Assembly (NCBI GenBank): GCA_964482325.1
Contig: CAYZXD010000001.1
Location: 1 to 64,000 of the forward strand
Source: CAYZJV01 sp964482325
Lineage (GTDB): Bacteria > Spirochaetota > Spirochaetia > Sphaerochaetales > Sphaerochaetaceae
Direction: 5' to 3'
DNA length: 64,000 bases
The position numbers were made by a program, and so were the translations under genes. This document shows, piece after piece, positions 42,604-51,345 of the stretch. Every line of letters begins with the position of its first letter. Within the stretch, counting starts at the first letter, position 1. The notes under the pieces are model-generated. The model was not told where the DNA came from. It made no database searches and saw only the letters and a program-made list of their open reading frames with translations.

Positions 42604-43136
42604 TCATTTCTCCATAGACGCCTACTGAACGACAGCACTAATGGTGTGTGTTGTTTATATTTGTCGTATCCGGCAAAAATTTTTGGAAAGATAATGATGT
42701 CTTCAAGCATGACCAGTACAAAATTACACAGAATCAGACCCAAACACAGCAAAGTAATTCCCACATCCCAAAAGAATACTGCTACCAGCAGGTTAACGAT
42801 AGTATACCAGAGAAAGCCCGGATGTCGAGAAAAACTATAGGTCCCTTGTGTATACAATTGACCGGAACGCGATGAAAAAAGGGCTGTCTCGATAAAAACT
42901 GAATAGATAAGGAGGATGACGAAACATCCGATTATCACCAATAATCCCAAAGAAAAGAGAGTTTTATGGGGAGAACGATAGGAATAAAAGAGGAAGATAT
43001 AAGGAACTGCAGTAAGGAAAAAGCCTAGAGAAAAAAGCTTTTTCATGAATGATTTGTCGTACAATATCGCAATATCATACATCCCTACTAATAAATATCC
43101 TGCTAATCCAAGCATAAATAGTTTGAAATTTTCCAT
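42600..43136 (-). CDS. ICMT/PEMT-like membrane methyltransferase
   Basis: 178-residue protein with about five membrane helices. The C-terminal GTYSFSRHPGFLWY and LEDIIIFPKIFAGYDKYKQ match the RHPxY...ExxL..GxxYxxY pattern of isoprenylcysteine carboxyl methyltransferase and phospholipid methyltransferase families, which methylate carboxylates or amines at the membrane with SAM. The substrate is unknown. ATGs at 43136 and 43145 are both possible starts. It is co-transcribed with the HD-GYP regulator and diverges from the kinase-acyltransferase gene, so it may modify the product or lipid involved in that signalling. Confidence 0.75.
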   Translation of the reverse strand: MENFKLFMLGLAGYLLVGMYDIAILYDKSFMKKLFSLGFFLTAVPYIFLFYSYRSPHKTLFSLGLLVIIGCFVILLIYSVFIETALFSSRSGQLYTQGTYSFSRHPGFLWYTIVNLLVAVFFWDVGITLLCLGLILCNFVLVMLEDIIIFPKIFAGYDKYKQHTPLVLSFSRRLWRNE

Positions 43137-43193
43137 TGCCTGCATAATAATAATACAAGTTATATACATTTGAAAAGTGTAAAAGGATAGCTC

Positions 43194-46100
43194 ATGATCA
43201 TCGACATTTCGACCATTATTCCTGCTGTGGCCTTCATACTTTATGTATCGTTTGCAGTATTCGGTTTTTCGCAGTACAAGAAGGACCGGTTCTATTGGTC
43301 ATTCCAGCTTTATATGGTGCTTTTCTCCATTTGGAGTTTTGGTTCCATGATGATGCACCTCAACAGTGGAATCCTTACTCCCTTGTTCTGGAACAAAGTG
43401 ATGCTGGTAGGGTTGTTATCTGCCTCGTTTGCATTGAGCAACTTTATCCTCGACATTCTGAATCTTCACACTAAACCGATAAGACGATTTATCTATGCGA
43501 GTTATCTCCTGATTATTCCCCTGACTTATCTTAATGTGACCGGCTACATCGTCCATGACGCAGGGTTTCGTCCCGATGGATCATTCTTCTATGAGTTGGG
43601 TCCCGGAGCAATCTTTGCCTATTCAATAACGTACGTCTATTTGATTTTTACTCTGATCATGCTGCTGTTTCGTACGAAATATCGTCCCCTGAAAGAGGAG
43701 CATAAGAATCTGATTCTTCCGCTGGTTGGTGTGTTGATTATGCTGATCGGAATATTCATCAATGTATATCCTCCTCTGGGTAAATATCCGGTTGATATCT
43801 TTACTGCTACGATCAATGCGGTCCTGTTGTTCTACACCATCTACAAATTCAAGCTGATAAACTATTCACTATTGGCCTTGAAAATCATTTATTCTACCTT
43901 TCTCGCGATCGCTGCGTCCATTTCATATTATGTGATCATTGTTTTCTTACGCATATTCAATCCGGCCTTTGTTCCCGGTGATGCATTCCAATTCTCTTTT
44001 GTGCTCGGAATTGCCACCGTCATCGTGATACAACCCCTGAGGAACCTGTTTTCCTATCTTGTAGACAACGTAATCATTCCAAGAAGGCACCCCTACCAGA
44101 CAACCATCAAGAAACTGAGCAAACGATTGACGACTATCGTAAATCTCAGAGAACTCGGCGAAGAGGTTGTGAGTAATCTGAGTACCGGTCTGAAAACAGA
44201 ATGGGTGCTTTTTGTTGCCAAGAGAAGCAATACAGCCGATGCTTTTACCTTGATTGCCAATAGTAACTGTCCTACAGAATTACGTATTGGGCAAGAGGTT
44301 GTATTTGCCTTTTCCAATCAGGTCAACGATAGGTTGCAGCGTTTGCAACGGGAAAATATTTCTTCAATTCTGAGTGTAAAACCTGATGAACCCCGATTTG
44401 AAGTGAGTGACCAGTTGCCTGAAGTCGATGTATTGATTCCCCTTGTTTTTCGGGAACAGATAGCAGGGTATATCGTCATTGGATTTGATCGTACCAAGAG
44501 CCTCATAACATCAGTCGAAATGGAAGCGCTGGAAATATTAGCTTCCCAGAGTTCTCTCTCATTGGAGAACGCGCTCTCCTTCGAAAAGTTGCGGATACAG
44601 GGTGACGAATTGACTATGAGTAAGAACAAATTAGAAGCAATCTTCAATGGTATCGCTTCTCCCGTGTGTCTGATCGATATCGATTATTCTATCCAGGAAG
44701 CCAATACCGCTGCAGTAAATCTTTTTGGAAACAATAGAAAAGAGCTTATTGGAAAAAAATGTTATCGTGAATTTTTTCATCGTGCCAAGCCATGTCGCTA
44801 CTGTCAGGCAATGGAATGTCTCCATTCCGGTATTGTGCAGGAGACAGAAGTGGAAGTTTCTGACAGCATCTACTCGTTCCAGTTCCATAATGTACGGGTC
44901 CCGGAAAATTCCAAAAGTGTGTTTATTGAGATTATTCACGATATCACCGAACAAAAGAATTTCCAGGAAGAATTGGTAAGAACCGAGAAAATGGCAAGTG
45001 TCGGTACCCTTGTAGCGGGAATTGCACATGAATTGAACAATCCTCTTGCTGGGATTTATGGTACCGCTGAAGTCATGCTCACCGAAGTTGAGGAAGCACA
45101 TCCGCACCATGAATATCTCACAGATATTCTCAGTTATGCAAAAACTGCCGCAGATGTAATACAGGAATTGACCACATACTCCCGCAAGAAAGAGTTGACT
45201 GAAGTGCAACAGGTCGACCTGATTAAGGTGCTGGAGTTCTCCCTGAGGCTTGCAATGCGTGGCGTTGACTCCTCCGGCATTGAAGTAAAACGGAATTATC
45301 ATGCACTTCCGGTGTTGGAGGCGAATGAAGGAAGTCTGCAACAGTTATTTCTCAATTTGATTGTGAATGCCATACAGGCGATGGAAGGGGAGGGAACCTT
45401 GACCCTTACCTGCTTTGAAAAGGATGAGTTCGTCCATATTAAAATCGGAGATACCGGCTGTGGTATTTCAGAGAAAAATCTCAACCAGATATTTACTCCA
45501 TTTTTTACCACAAAAGCTCCTGGAAAAGGCACCGGATTAGGCTTATCCAATTGCTATGGCATCGTAGAAAAAATGGGCGGCCGTATCAGAGTGCGCAGTG
45601 AAGTTGATGTCGGTTCTGAGTTCTCCACGATATTCCCTCTGAGCGATGAAGGACGGGATGTGATCCGGTTCGTTCTGGTAAATGATCAGGTTGGTATGAA
45701 CGATGTCTTTTTTCTCCAGCGTAAAGTACTCGTAGGAGAGAAGGGGTATATGGAGGAGACCATTCATCGGGCCGAAGATGAAAAGGCTACGCATATTCTG
45801 GCATTTAAAGGGCTGCACCCAGTGGGGACCGTTTCTCTGATGACCTCTGATACCTGTTGGCCGCTTCCCATTTCACGTTACTTTAACATTGATTCGGTTC
45901 TGCATTCGAAAAAGTGTTCCGAATTTATTCGTTTGGCCGTCCTGCCCGAGATGCGCAATACCTCGGTATCTCTTGGTCTGATCGTACTCGTATTCCTTCT
46001 TGCACGAAGCAGAGGAGTGGAGGACATGATCATCGATGTGTTTGCCGATGACAAAAAGACCATCAAACTATATAAAAAATTCGGTTTCAGAGAAGTCGGC

Positions 46101-46340
46101 ACCTATTATTCTCCTTCGGCGGTTACCGTATTGGCTTTGCAGGAAAAAACTACCATGGAAGGTGATAAGAGTCAGTTGCGTCACTTTGTGCGTCCATTAT
46201 TCAAACGGCTCAAGCCCCTGTTCGATTTTGGCAAGGATACCCAGGGAGTCTTAGATGAAATGGATAAGATTTTAAGTATCGATACCGATTATGTTGCAAA
46301 AGATCAAACTGATTCCGATGAAGAATTTGAAGTTAGTTGA
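43194..46340 (+). CDS. Histidine kinase fused to a GNAT/FeeM-like N-acyltransferase domain
   Basis: 1048-residue inner-membrane sensor kinase. Seven or eight N-terminal helices (1-255, 7TM histidine-kinase type) are followed by GAF (about 300-460), a Cys-rich PAS (about 475-590), HisKA with H612 in IAHELNNPL, and HATPase with NLIVNAIQAM, GDTGCGIS and GTGLGLS boxes. After the kinase, residues about 825-985 form a GNAT-fold domain with VGTVSLMT, EFIRLAVLPEMRN near 910 and YKKFGFREVG, the arrangement of FeeM/LuxI-like N-acyl transferases. An acidic tail ends the protein. AAGGAT precedes the ATG. It diverges from the methyltransferase and HD-GYP regulator genes, its probable partners. Confidence 0.88.
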   Translation: MIIDISTIIPAVAFILYVSFAVFGFSQYKKDRFYWSFQLYMVLFSIWSFGSMMMHLNSGILTPLFWNKVMLVGLLSASFALSNFILDILNLHTKPIRRFIYASYLLIIPLTYLNVTGYIVHDAGFRPDGSFFYELGPGAIFAYSITYVYLIFTLIMLLFRTKYRPLKEEHKNLILPLVGVLIMLIGIFINVYPPLGKYPVDIFTATINAVLLFYTIYKFKLINYSLLALKIIYSTFLAIAASISYYVIIVFLRIFNPAFVPGDAFQFSFVLGIATVIVIQPLRNLFSYLVDNVIIPRRHPYQTTIKKLSKRLTTIVNLRELGEEVVSNLSTGLKTEWVLFVAKRSNTADAFTLIANSNCPTELRIGQEVVFAFSNQVNDRLQRLQRENISSILSVKPDEPRFEVSDQLPEVDVLIPLVFREQIAGYIVIGFDRTKSLITSVEMEALEILASQSSLSLENALSFEKLRIQGDELTMSKNKLEAIFNGIASPVCLIDIDYSIQEANTAAVNLFGNNRKELIGKKCYREFFHRAKPCRYCQAMECLHSGIVQETEVEVSDSIYSFQFHNVRVPENSKSVFIEIIHDITEQKNFQEELVRTEKMASVGTLVAGIAHELNNPLAGIYGTAEVMLTEVEEAHPHHEYLTDILSYAKTAADVIQELTTYSRKKELTEVQQVDLIKVLEFSLRLAMRGVDSSGIEVKRNYHALPVLEANEGSLQQLFLNLIVNAIQAMEGEGTLTLTCFEKDEFVHIKIGDTGCGISEKNLNQIFTPFFTTKAPGKGTGLGLSNCYGIVEKMGGRIRVRSEVDVGSEFSTIFPLSDEGRDVIRFVLVNDQVGMNDVFFLQRKVLVGEKGYMEETIHRAEDEKATHILAFKGLHPVGTVSLMTSDTCWPLPISRYFNIDSVLHSKKCSEFIRLAVLPEMRNTSVSLGLIVLVFLLARSRGVEDMIIDVFADDKKTIKLYKKFGFREVGTYYSPSAVTVLALQEKTTMEGDKSQLRHFVRPLFKRLKPLFDFGKDTQGVLDEMDKILSIDTDYVAKDQTDSDEEFEVS

Positions 46341-46367
46341 GTTTCTCGTGCGGTAAACAAGGATAGC

Positions 46368-47096
46368 CTATTGCGTTTCCGCAGCAGAATCGTTGCTGCG
46401 CATAAGAAATTGTTGAACGATCTCCTCGAGGAAAATGAAAAAGAGGGTTCTCGACTTCTCGTATGCCTTCAGATATCCTGGCTGAGGCAGTGTCGATAAC
46501 CAGAATATACGATCACATTGATCCATGAGTTCCGCATGATACTCTTCGACGATCATAGCCACTTCGCATCCACGTGACTTAGCACTTGTGTAGACCTGTG
46601 CAAACGAGTGAAATTTTCCTGTCTCCGTGATAATAATCAGTAGTGTGGTGTTATCGACCATTTTAGCGATGGCAACCTCATCCGATACTGCCATGGTGAC
46701 TTTATCGGAGCAGTTACGAAATCGATATGCAAAATATTGAGCACACAAGAGTGATGGACCATACCCGAATAAAATGATCTTGCTGTGGTTTTCAATAAGG
46801 GAATACAATTGAGCAACAAGCGATGCATCGAATGTTGATACAAAGTGTCCTATTCTCTGCAATTCACTGGTTGCTTCTCTTTCATCCATCATGTTTCCAT
46901 TGAGAAAGTTGCGGTACTGTTTAAAATTCTGAAATCCTAATTTTTTCACAAACTTGGAAATTTTGGAGACCGAACAATCACAAAGTTCAGCTGCCTTCTC
47001 AATACGCAAAACCTCTTGAGATGACTGCTGTGTAAGGAGCGTCTCATAAATTTCCTTTTCTCGTGTGTTCAATGCTTTTAGATCAACAGAAATCAC
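46368..47096 (-). CDS. RpiR family transcriptional regulator
   Basis: 242-residue DNA-binding protein: N-terminal helix-turn-helix (about 1-65, with CDCSVSKISKFVKKLGF as recognition region) and a SIS sugar-phosphate-binding domain (about 85-220). RpiR proteins bind phosphosugars and control sugar catabolism. The start is GTG at 47096 with GGAGG eight bases upstream; a longer frame from a TTG at 47153 would begin inside the operator. It diverges from the ygcU-type operon and two palindromes lie between them, so it probably regulates itself and the operon. Its effector would be a phosphorylated intermediate, perhaps the product of the operon's kinase. Confidence 0.9.
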   Translation of the reverse strand: MISVDLKALNTREKEIYETLLTQQSSQEVLRIEKAAELCDCSVSKISKFVKKLGFQNFKQYRNFLNGNMMDEREATSELQRIGHFVSTFDASLVAQLYSLIENHSKIILFGYGPSLLCAQYFAYRFRNCSDKVTMAVSDEVAIAKMVDNTTLLIIITETGKFHSFAQVYTSAKSRGCEVAMIVEEYHAELMDQCDRIFWLSTLPQPGYLKAYEKSRTLFFIFLEEIVQQFLMRSNDSAAETQ

Positions 47097-47138
47097 GCGT
47101 ACAACCTCCGGAATGCTGTCGTATATGGTAAGTATATA

Positions 47139-47152
47139 TGGAAAATTTTCCA
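47139..47152. promoter_or_regulatory. Probable RpiR operator 1
   Basis: Perfect 14-bp palindrome TGGAAAATTTTCCA. On the minus strand it overlaps a possible rpiR promoter (TTGGAA, 17 bp, TACCAT), which would allow autorepression. Confidence 0.7.
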
Positions 47153-47179
47153 ATTAATAGTATTTAGAGTAATAAATTT

Positions 47180-47191
47180 AGAAAATTTTCC
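47180..47191. promoter_or_regulatory. Probable RpiR operator 2
   Basis: AGAAAATTTTCC repeats the core of operator 1 with a perfect GAAAATTTTC palindrome. Its centre is exactly 40 bp from that of operator 1, near four helical turns, and it ends nine bases before the -35 box of the ygcU-type operon. Confidence 0.68.
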
Positions 47192-47199
47192 ATAAAATG

Positions 47200-47228
47200 T
47201 TGACATGATCTCCTTCAGTATCTACCAT
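47200..47228 (+). promoter_or_regulatory. Promoter of the ygcU-etfBA-ygcW-ygcE operon
   Basis: Consensus TTGACA (47200-47205), 17-bp spacer, TACCAT (47223-47228). Transcription from about 47235 lies before the GTG start at 47280 but after an alternative ATG at 47205, which is therefore excluded. Confidence 0.75.
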
Positions 47229-47279
47229 GATATTGAGTTTACCAAAACCGTGTCTGCGGTGGAAAACTGGGAGGAATGT

Positions 47280-48752
47280 GTGAAAAACCAAGAAATTATC
47301 GCTTTATTGCAGGAAGTCTTAACCCCCGATCAGATAAACACCAAAGAAGAAGATCTGTATGACGCTTCTGCCGATAGATATAAAAAATATGCCAAAGCCC
47401 GGCATGTACTCGATGTCCCGATGCCGACAGCGATTGTGTATCCAAAGAATACTGAAGAGATCAGCAGACTGTTACGCTTGTGCAATACCCATCAGATCAA
47501 TGTAATCCCACGGGCCGGAAAAACTGCCACAGAAGGTGGTCTGGAAAACTGGAAAGACGAAACCATCATCCTTGATGCCCTACACCTGAGCCATATTATC
47601 AACATCGATACCTACAATATGCAGGCTACCGTACAGGCAGGAGTTCCCCTGCAGATGCTTGAAGATGAACTGCGCCCATTAGGTTTTACTACCGGGCATT
47701 CCCCGCAGTCCAAACCGGTAGCGAAATACGGTGGATTAGTGGCTACCCGGAGTATCGGACAATTCTCAACCTATTATGGGGCTATTGAGGATATGGTAGT
47801 CGGTCTTGAATGTGTATTTCCCGATGGGCAGATCTGTCGCATCAAGAACGTCCCACGTCGTTCCGGAGGCCCCGATATCCGCCATATCGCCATTGGTAAT
47901 GAAGGAACCCTCTGCTACATCACGGAAGTTACCGTGAAGATATTCACGTTCTATCCTGAAAACAATAGATTCTACGGTTATCTGATCAAAGATGTCGATA
48001 CGGGAATTAAGGTATTACGTGAGGTTGTCGTAAACGGATTCTTCCCTTCTGTTGCCCGTACCTATTCAGAAGAGGATGCCGCTCAGCATTTTTATCATTT
48101 TCACCGGGGTAAGTGTGTTCTGTTGTTCATGGCTGAAGGCCCCAAAGGAATTGTGGATGCCACCTGTGAGGCTATTGAACGTGCGGTCGAACTGCATAAA
48201 GATGGCATTATAGAGCAGGTTGACAGTGCTCTGATCGAAAATTGGTTCAATAATCTTAACTGGTCCCAGCAGGATATCGATGATGAATTCGAGGGGATGA
48301 AAGAACACGATGCACACTCAGGGTTCACCACAGAAATTTCTGCCGATTGGGAAACCATACCGAAAATTTACCACAATGTGATGAAACGGATCAAAGAAGA
48401 ATACCCTCGTGCTCATGATCTGACCATGCTTGGAGGACACTCCTCGCACAGCTACATCAACGGAACAAATATGTATTTTGTCTATAACTATGATATTCAC
48501 TGTGCCCCCCAGGATGAAATGCGCGTGTATCATCATCCACTGCAGAAAATCATTGTCGAGGAGACTCTCAAGCTCGGTGGATCTATGTGCCATCACCACG
48601 GGATCGGTAAGTACCGAAATGAATGGACTCGATCTGAACACGGCTCTGCATACTACATGCTTGAAAAACTGAAGCAGGCTTTTGATCCCAATGGAATCAT
48701 GAACTTTGGAACGATTTATTATCAGGAAGAGGGGCATAAGTTCCAGCAGTAA
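47280..48752 (+). CDS. ygcU: FAD-linked oxidoreductase, YgcU-like (AGPS/GlcD fold)
   Basis: 490-residue flavoenzyme with PF01565 FAD-binding and PF02913 C-terminal domains. PRAGKTATEGG and GHSPQSKPVAKYGG line the FAD pyrophosphate; HHHGIGK near residue 440 is the active-site His triple shared with alkyl-DHAP synthase and hydroxy-acid dehydrogenases. Blocks such as TRSIGQFSTYYGAIEDMVVG match my memory of E. coli YgcU closely. It probably oxidises a hydroxy acid or polyol derivative and passes electrons to the EtfBA encoded next. The GTG start at 47280 has GGGAGG upstream. Stop overlaps a possible upstream start of etfB. Confidence 0.88.
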   Translation: MKNQEIIALLQEVLTPDQINTKEEDLYDASADRYKKYAKARHVLDVPMPTAIVYPKNTEEISRLLRLCNTHQINVIPRAGKTATEGGLENWKDETIILDALHLSHIINIDTYNMQATVQAGVPLQMLEDELRPLGFTTGHSPQSKPVAKYGGLVATRSIGQFSTYYGAIEDMVVGLECVFPDGQICRIKNVPRRSGGPDIRHIAIGNEGTLCYITEVTVKIFTFYPENNRFYGYLIKDVDTGIKVLREVVVNGFFPSVARTYSEEDAAQHFYHFHRGKCVLLFMAEGPKGIVDATCEAIERAVELHKDGIIEQVDSALIENWFNNLNWSQQDIDDEFEGMKEHDAHSGFTTEISADWETIPKIYHNVMKRIKEEYPRAHDLTMLGGHSSHSYINGTNMYFVYNYDIHCAPQDEMRVYHHPLQKIIVEETLKLGGSMCHHHGIGKYRNEWTRSEHGSAYYMLEKLKQAFDPNGIMNFGTIYYQEEGHKFQQ

Positions 48753-48775
48753 TGCAACGTATCAGGAGAAACTCG

Positions 48776-49582
48776 ATGAAAGAGGAGCTACGTCTAGTCT
48801 GTTTGGTGAAATTTGTCCCTGATGTGGATGCATTTTCCTATGACTTTGCCCACAACCAGCTCAATCGTAATTACGTTCGTATGATACTGAATCCCGATGA
48901 TGCCTGTGCGCTCGCTTTTGCCTTGCAGGTGAAAAAGACCTACCCATCTACCCGGCTTGAAGTAGTGACAATGGCCCCTCGTTCTGTTGAGCATCATATG
49001 CTGGACTTGTTACGGCTTCACGTTGATGGTGGGTATATGCTCACTGATCCACTGTTTGCCGGCAGTGATACCTACGCGACCACTACGATCCTTTCCTCAT
49101 TTCTTTCCCAGCTATCGTATGACTGCATCCTCACGGGAACCCGTTCACTTGATGGTGCTACATCACATGTCCCATCCCAATTAGCAGAGGCTCTCGGTTT
49201 GGATCATATGCAGGATATCAGCAGGATTGACCTTGAGAGCATCAAGAGACAACGACCGGAGTGTACCGTAGAGTATGAGGAAGAGACGGTTACCTATGCA
49301 ATGGACATGCCTGCTATACTCAGTCTTACTCGCACAAGCGGTTATAAACTCCCTTATATTGCCTATGAAGACTTCGAGAAGGATGTCTCGGATAGACTCA
49401 CATTCATCACTCATGAGCAACTCGAGTGCTCGCCTGCAGCTATCGGCTTTTCTGGATCCCTTACTCATGTTGTTGATACGTTTGCTCAGGAGCATGAGAG
49501 ACGAAACCGAACTATTGTGCAATCTGATGAAGCCGGTATCGAATATGTGTATGCATTTTTGAAAAAACGGGGATATATGTGA
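48776..49582 (+). CDS. etfB: Electron transfer flavoprotein beta subunit, YgcR-like
   Basis: 268-residue EtfB. It has the N-terminal LVCLVKFVPD start, NPDDACALAFAL helix and the nucleotide-binding TGTRSLDGATSHVPSQLAEALG loop that holds AMP or, in bifurcating forms, a second FAD. It receives electrons from the adjacent YgcU-like oxidase. The ATG at 48776 has CAGGAG upstream. One base separates its stop from the etfA start. I cannot tell bifurcating from conventional type without modelling. Confidence 0.9.
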   Translation: MKEELRLVCLVKFVPDVDAFSYDFAHNQLNRNYVRMILNPDDACALAFALQVKKTYPSTRLEVVTMAPRSVEHHMLDLLRLHVDGGYMLTDPLFAGSDTYATTTILSSFLSQLSYDCILTGTRSLDGATSHVPSQLAEALGLDHMQDISRIDLESIKRQRPECTVEYEEETVTYAMDMPAILSLTRTSGYKLPYIAYEDFEKDVSDRLTFITHEQLECSPAAIGFSGSLTHVVDTFAQEHERRNRTIVQSDEAGIEYVYAFLKKRGYM

Positions 49583-49583
49583 T

Positions 49584-50546
49584 ATGAAGCACGTACTCGT
49601 TGTTCAGGATACTGATTGTTTTGCTAACAGTAAGAACCTTCTCGCTCTTACCCAGCTGATGTATGATGCAGGGACCTATCACGTATCGTTGCTCGCCCTC
49701 CAAAAGGATGTAGAGGACGCAGAGGGGTACTTTCATCAGATCATTACGGCACCTGAATCGTTGTATGAGATGATGCATCTTGCAGGAATCTGCGATGTAA
49801 TCGAACACCTGCAGAAAGCACATCAATTCACTAGTATTCTGATTCCTGCCACTCACACAGGAAGAATGCTGGCACCTCGTTTGGCAAGAAGACTCCACAC
49901 CGGATTGGTAGCCGATGTGCATGAAGTGCAACAGCGTGAGAGTACCCTTATGATGATTCGAACCGCCTATGCCGGTAACCTTATGGCAGGAATCACTGCA
50001 GTGGGAGATGGACCGATGATGATGAGTGTTCACCCCGATAGTTTCTCCTATAATCAGAGTCCAGATGTGTATACAAGCATACAAGACTATGACGGTCCCA
50101 TTCCCTCTACAAGTACCCTGCGTATCGTACGCAGAGAGAAAAAACGGGTCTCGTATGATATCCGTAAAAGTGACATCCTCATCTCCGGAGGAGGTGGGGT
50201 AACCCGGTATTTTCCCATCTTGCATCAATTGGCAGATGCGCTTGGCGGTGTTGTCTCAGCAAGTCGAAAGCTCGTTGATCAGGGACTTGCTCCCAGAAGC
50301 ATCCAAGTGGGCCAATCGGGCAAATTTGTCAGTCCACGATTATATATCGCTTTGGGAATCAATGGGGCGATTCAGCACGTGGAAGGACTGCAGGATATTG
50401 AGACCATTATCGCCGTGAACACGAACGTACAGGCACCTATCTGTAGCCTCTCCGATATAGTGGTTGAAGGAGATGCGAAAGATTTTATTGAAAAACTGCT
50501 TGCCAGGATTCACAATACCCCCCACACACATGAAGGAGATACCTGA
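49584..50546 (+). CDS. etfA: Electron transfer flavoprotein alpha subunit, YgcQ-like
   Basis: 320-residue EtfA. The C-terminal FAD domain is intact: GGVVSASRKLVDQG, IQVGQSGKFVSPRLYIALG and SGAIQH-type NGAIQHVEG, followed by AVNTNVQAPI. With EtfB it shuttles electrons from the dehydrogenase to a quinone reductase or ferredoxin acceptor outside this operon. The stop overlaps the SDR start by one base (TGATG). Confidence 0.9.
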   Translation: MKHVLVVQDTDCFANSKNLLALTQLMYDAGTYHVSLLALQKDVEDAEGYFHQIITAPESLYEMMHLAGICDVIEHLQKAHQFTSILIPATHTGRMLAPRLARRLHTGLVADVHEVQQRESTLMMIRTAYAGNLMAGITAVGDGPMMMSVHPDSFSYNQSPDVYTSIQDYDGPIPSTSTLRIVRREKKRVSYDIRKSDILISGGGGVTRYFPILHQLADALGGVVSASRKLVDQGLAPRSIQVGQSGKFVSPRLYIALGINGAIQHVEGLQDIETIIAVNTNVQAPICSLSDIVVEGDAKDFIEKLLARIHNTPHTHEGDT

Positions 50547-51325
50547 TGCATATCACCGAATTCACGATGGACCTATTTTCCCTTGCAGGAAAGAATGCGA
50601 TAGTCACCGGCGGAAATAGCGGTCTTGGACAGGCGTTTTCCGTTGCCCTTGCAAAGGGCGGTGCAAATGTCATGACTGTGAGTATCAATGACGACGGAGG
50701 AGAAACGCAGCATTGGGTGGAATCCTGCGGGGTGCAATACCGAAATATTCATGGTGATATTACGTGTGATGGAGTGTGTGCCTCTGTAGTCAAGCAATGT
50801 GTCGACACGTGGGGAAGTATCGATATTCTCATCAATTCTGCCGGGATCTGTATCAATGTGGAGGATGTGAATCAGTTTGAGCGGAAAGATTGGGACAAAA
50901 TGGCAGCAGTGAATCTGACTGCGGTATTTGAGATGACCCACGAAGCATGCAAATACATGACCAGTCAGCGTCAGGGTAAGATCATCAATATTGCGTCTAT
51001 CTACTCATTTTTAGGTGGCAAGTGGTCTCCTGCCTATGCTGCAACCAAGCATGGGATTGTCGGACTGACCAAAACCATGTGTGATGAACTTGCCGAGTTC
51101 AATATTCAAGTCAATGCCATCGCACCGGGATACTTTGCCACAAAACTCACCGAAAAGACACGAAATGACCAGAAACGCAATGCGGAAATCTTATCCCATA
51201 TCCCGGCTAACCGCTGGGGGATCACCAGTGATCTCATGGGAGCATGCATTTATCTGTCGAGTGCAGCATCCGATTATGTCAATGGAACGGTACTCACGGT
51301 AGATGGCGGCTATCTGATGCGCTAA
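50546..51325 (+). CDS. ygcW: Short-chain dehydrogenase, YgcW-like
   Basis: 259-residue SDR oxidoreductase. The cofactor loop is TGGNSGLG near residue 21, NSAG follows near 96, and the catalytic Ser-Tyr-Lys set lies in NIASIYSF and SPAYAATKHG. The family includes 2-deoxy-gluconate and gluconate dehydrogenases, and blocks such as IPANRWG and YVNGTVLTVDGGYL match YgcW as I recall it. It likely interconverts a hydroxyl and keto group on the sugar-derived substrate. AAGGAG precedes the ATG, which overlaps the etfA stop by one base. Confidence 0.88.
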   Translation: MHITEFTMDLFSLAGKNAIVTGGNSGLGQAFSVALAKGGANVMTVSINDDGGETQHWVESCGVQYRNIHGDITCDGVCASVVKQCVDTWGSIDILINSAGICINVEDVNQFERKDWDKMAAVNLTAVFEMTHEACKYMTSQRQGKIINIASIYSFLGGKWSPAYAATKHGIVGLTKTMCDELAEFNIQVNAIAPGYFATKLTEKTRNDQKRNAEILSHIPANRWGITSDLMGACIYLSSAASDYVNGTVLTVDGGYLMR

Positions 51326-51345
51326 GAAACAGGAGAAGTAACACC

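Noticed and set aside
47205..47279. Longer YgcU-like protein starting at the ATG at 47205
   Set aside because: That ATG overlaps the -35 box TTGACA and would not be transcribed; GTG at 47280 follows GGGAGG.
49512..50228. 238-codon frame opposite etfB/etfA
   Set aside because: Antisense to strongly conserved EtfA; His/Cys-rich product of no known family, no ribosome site.
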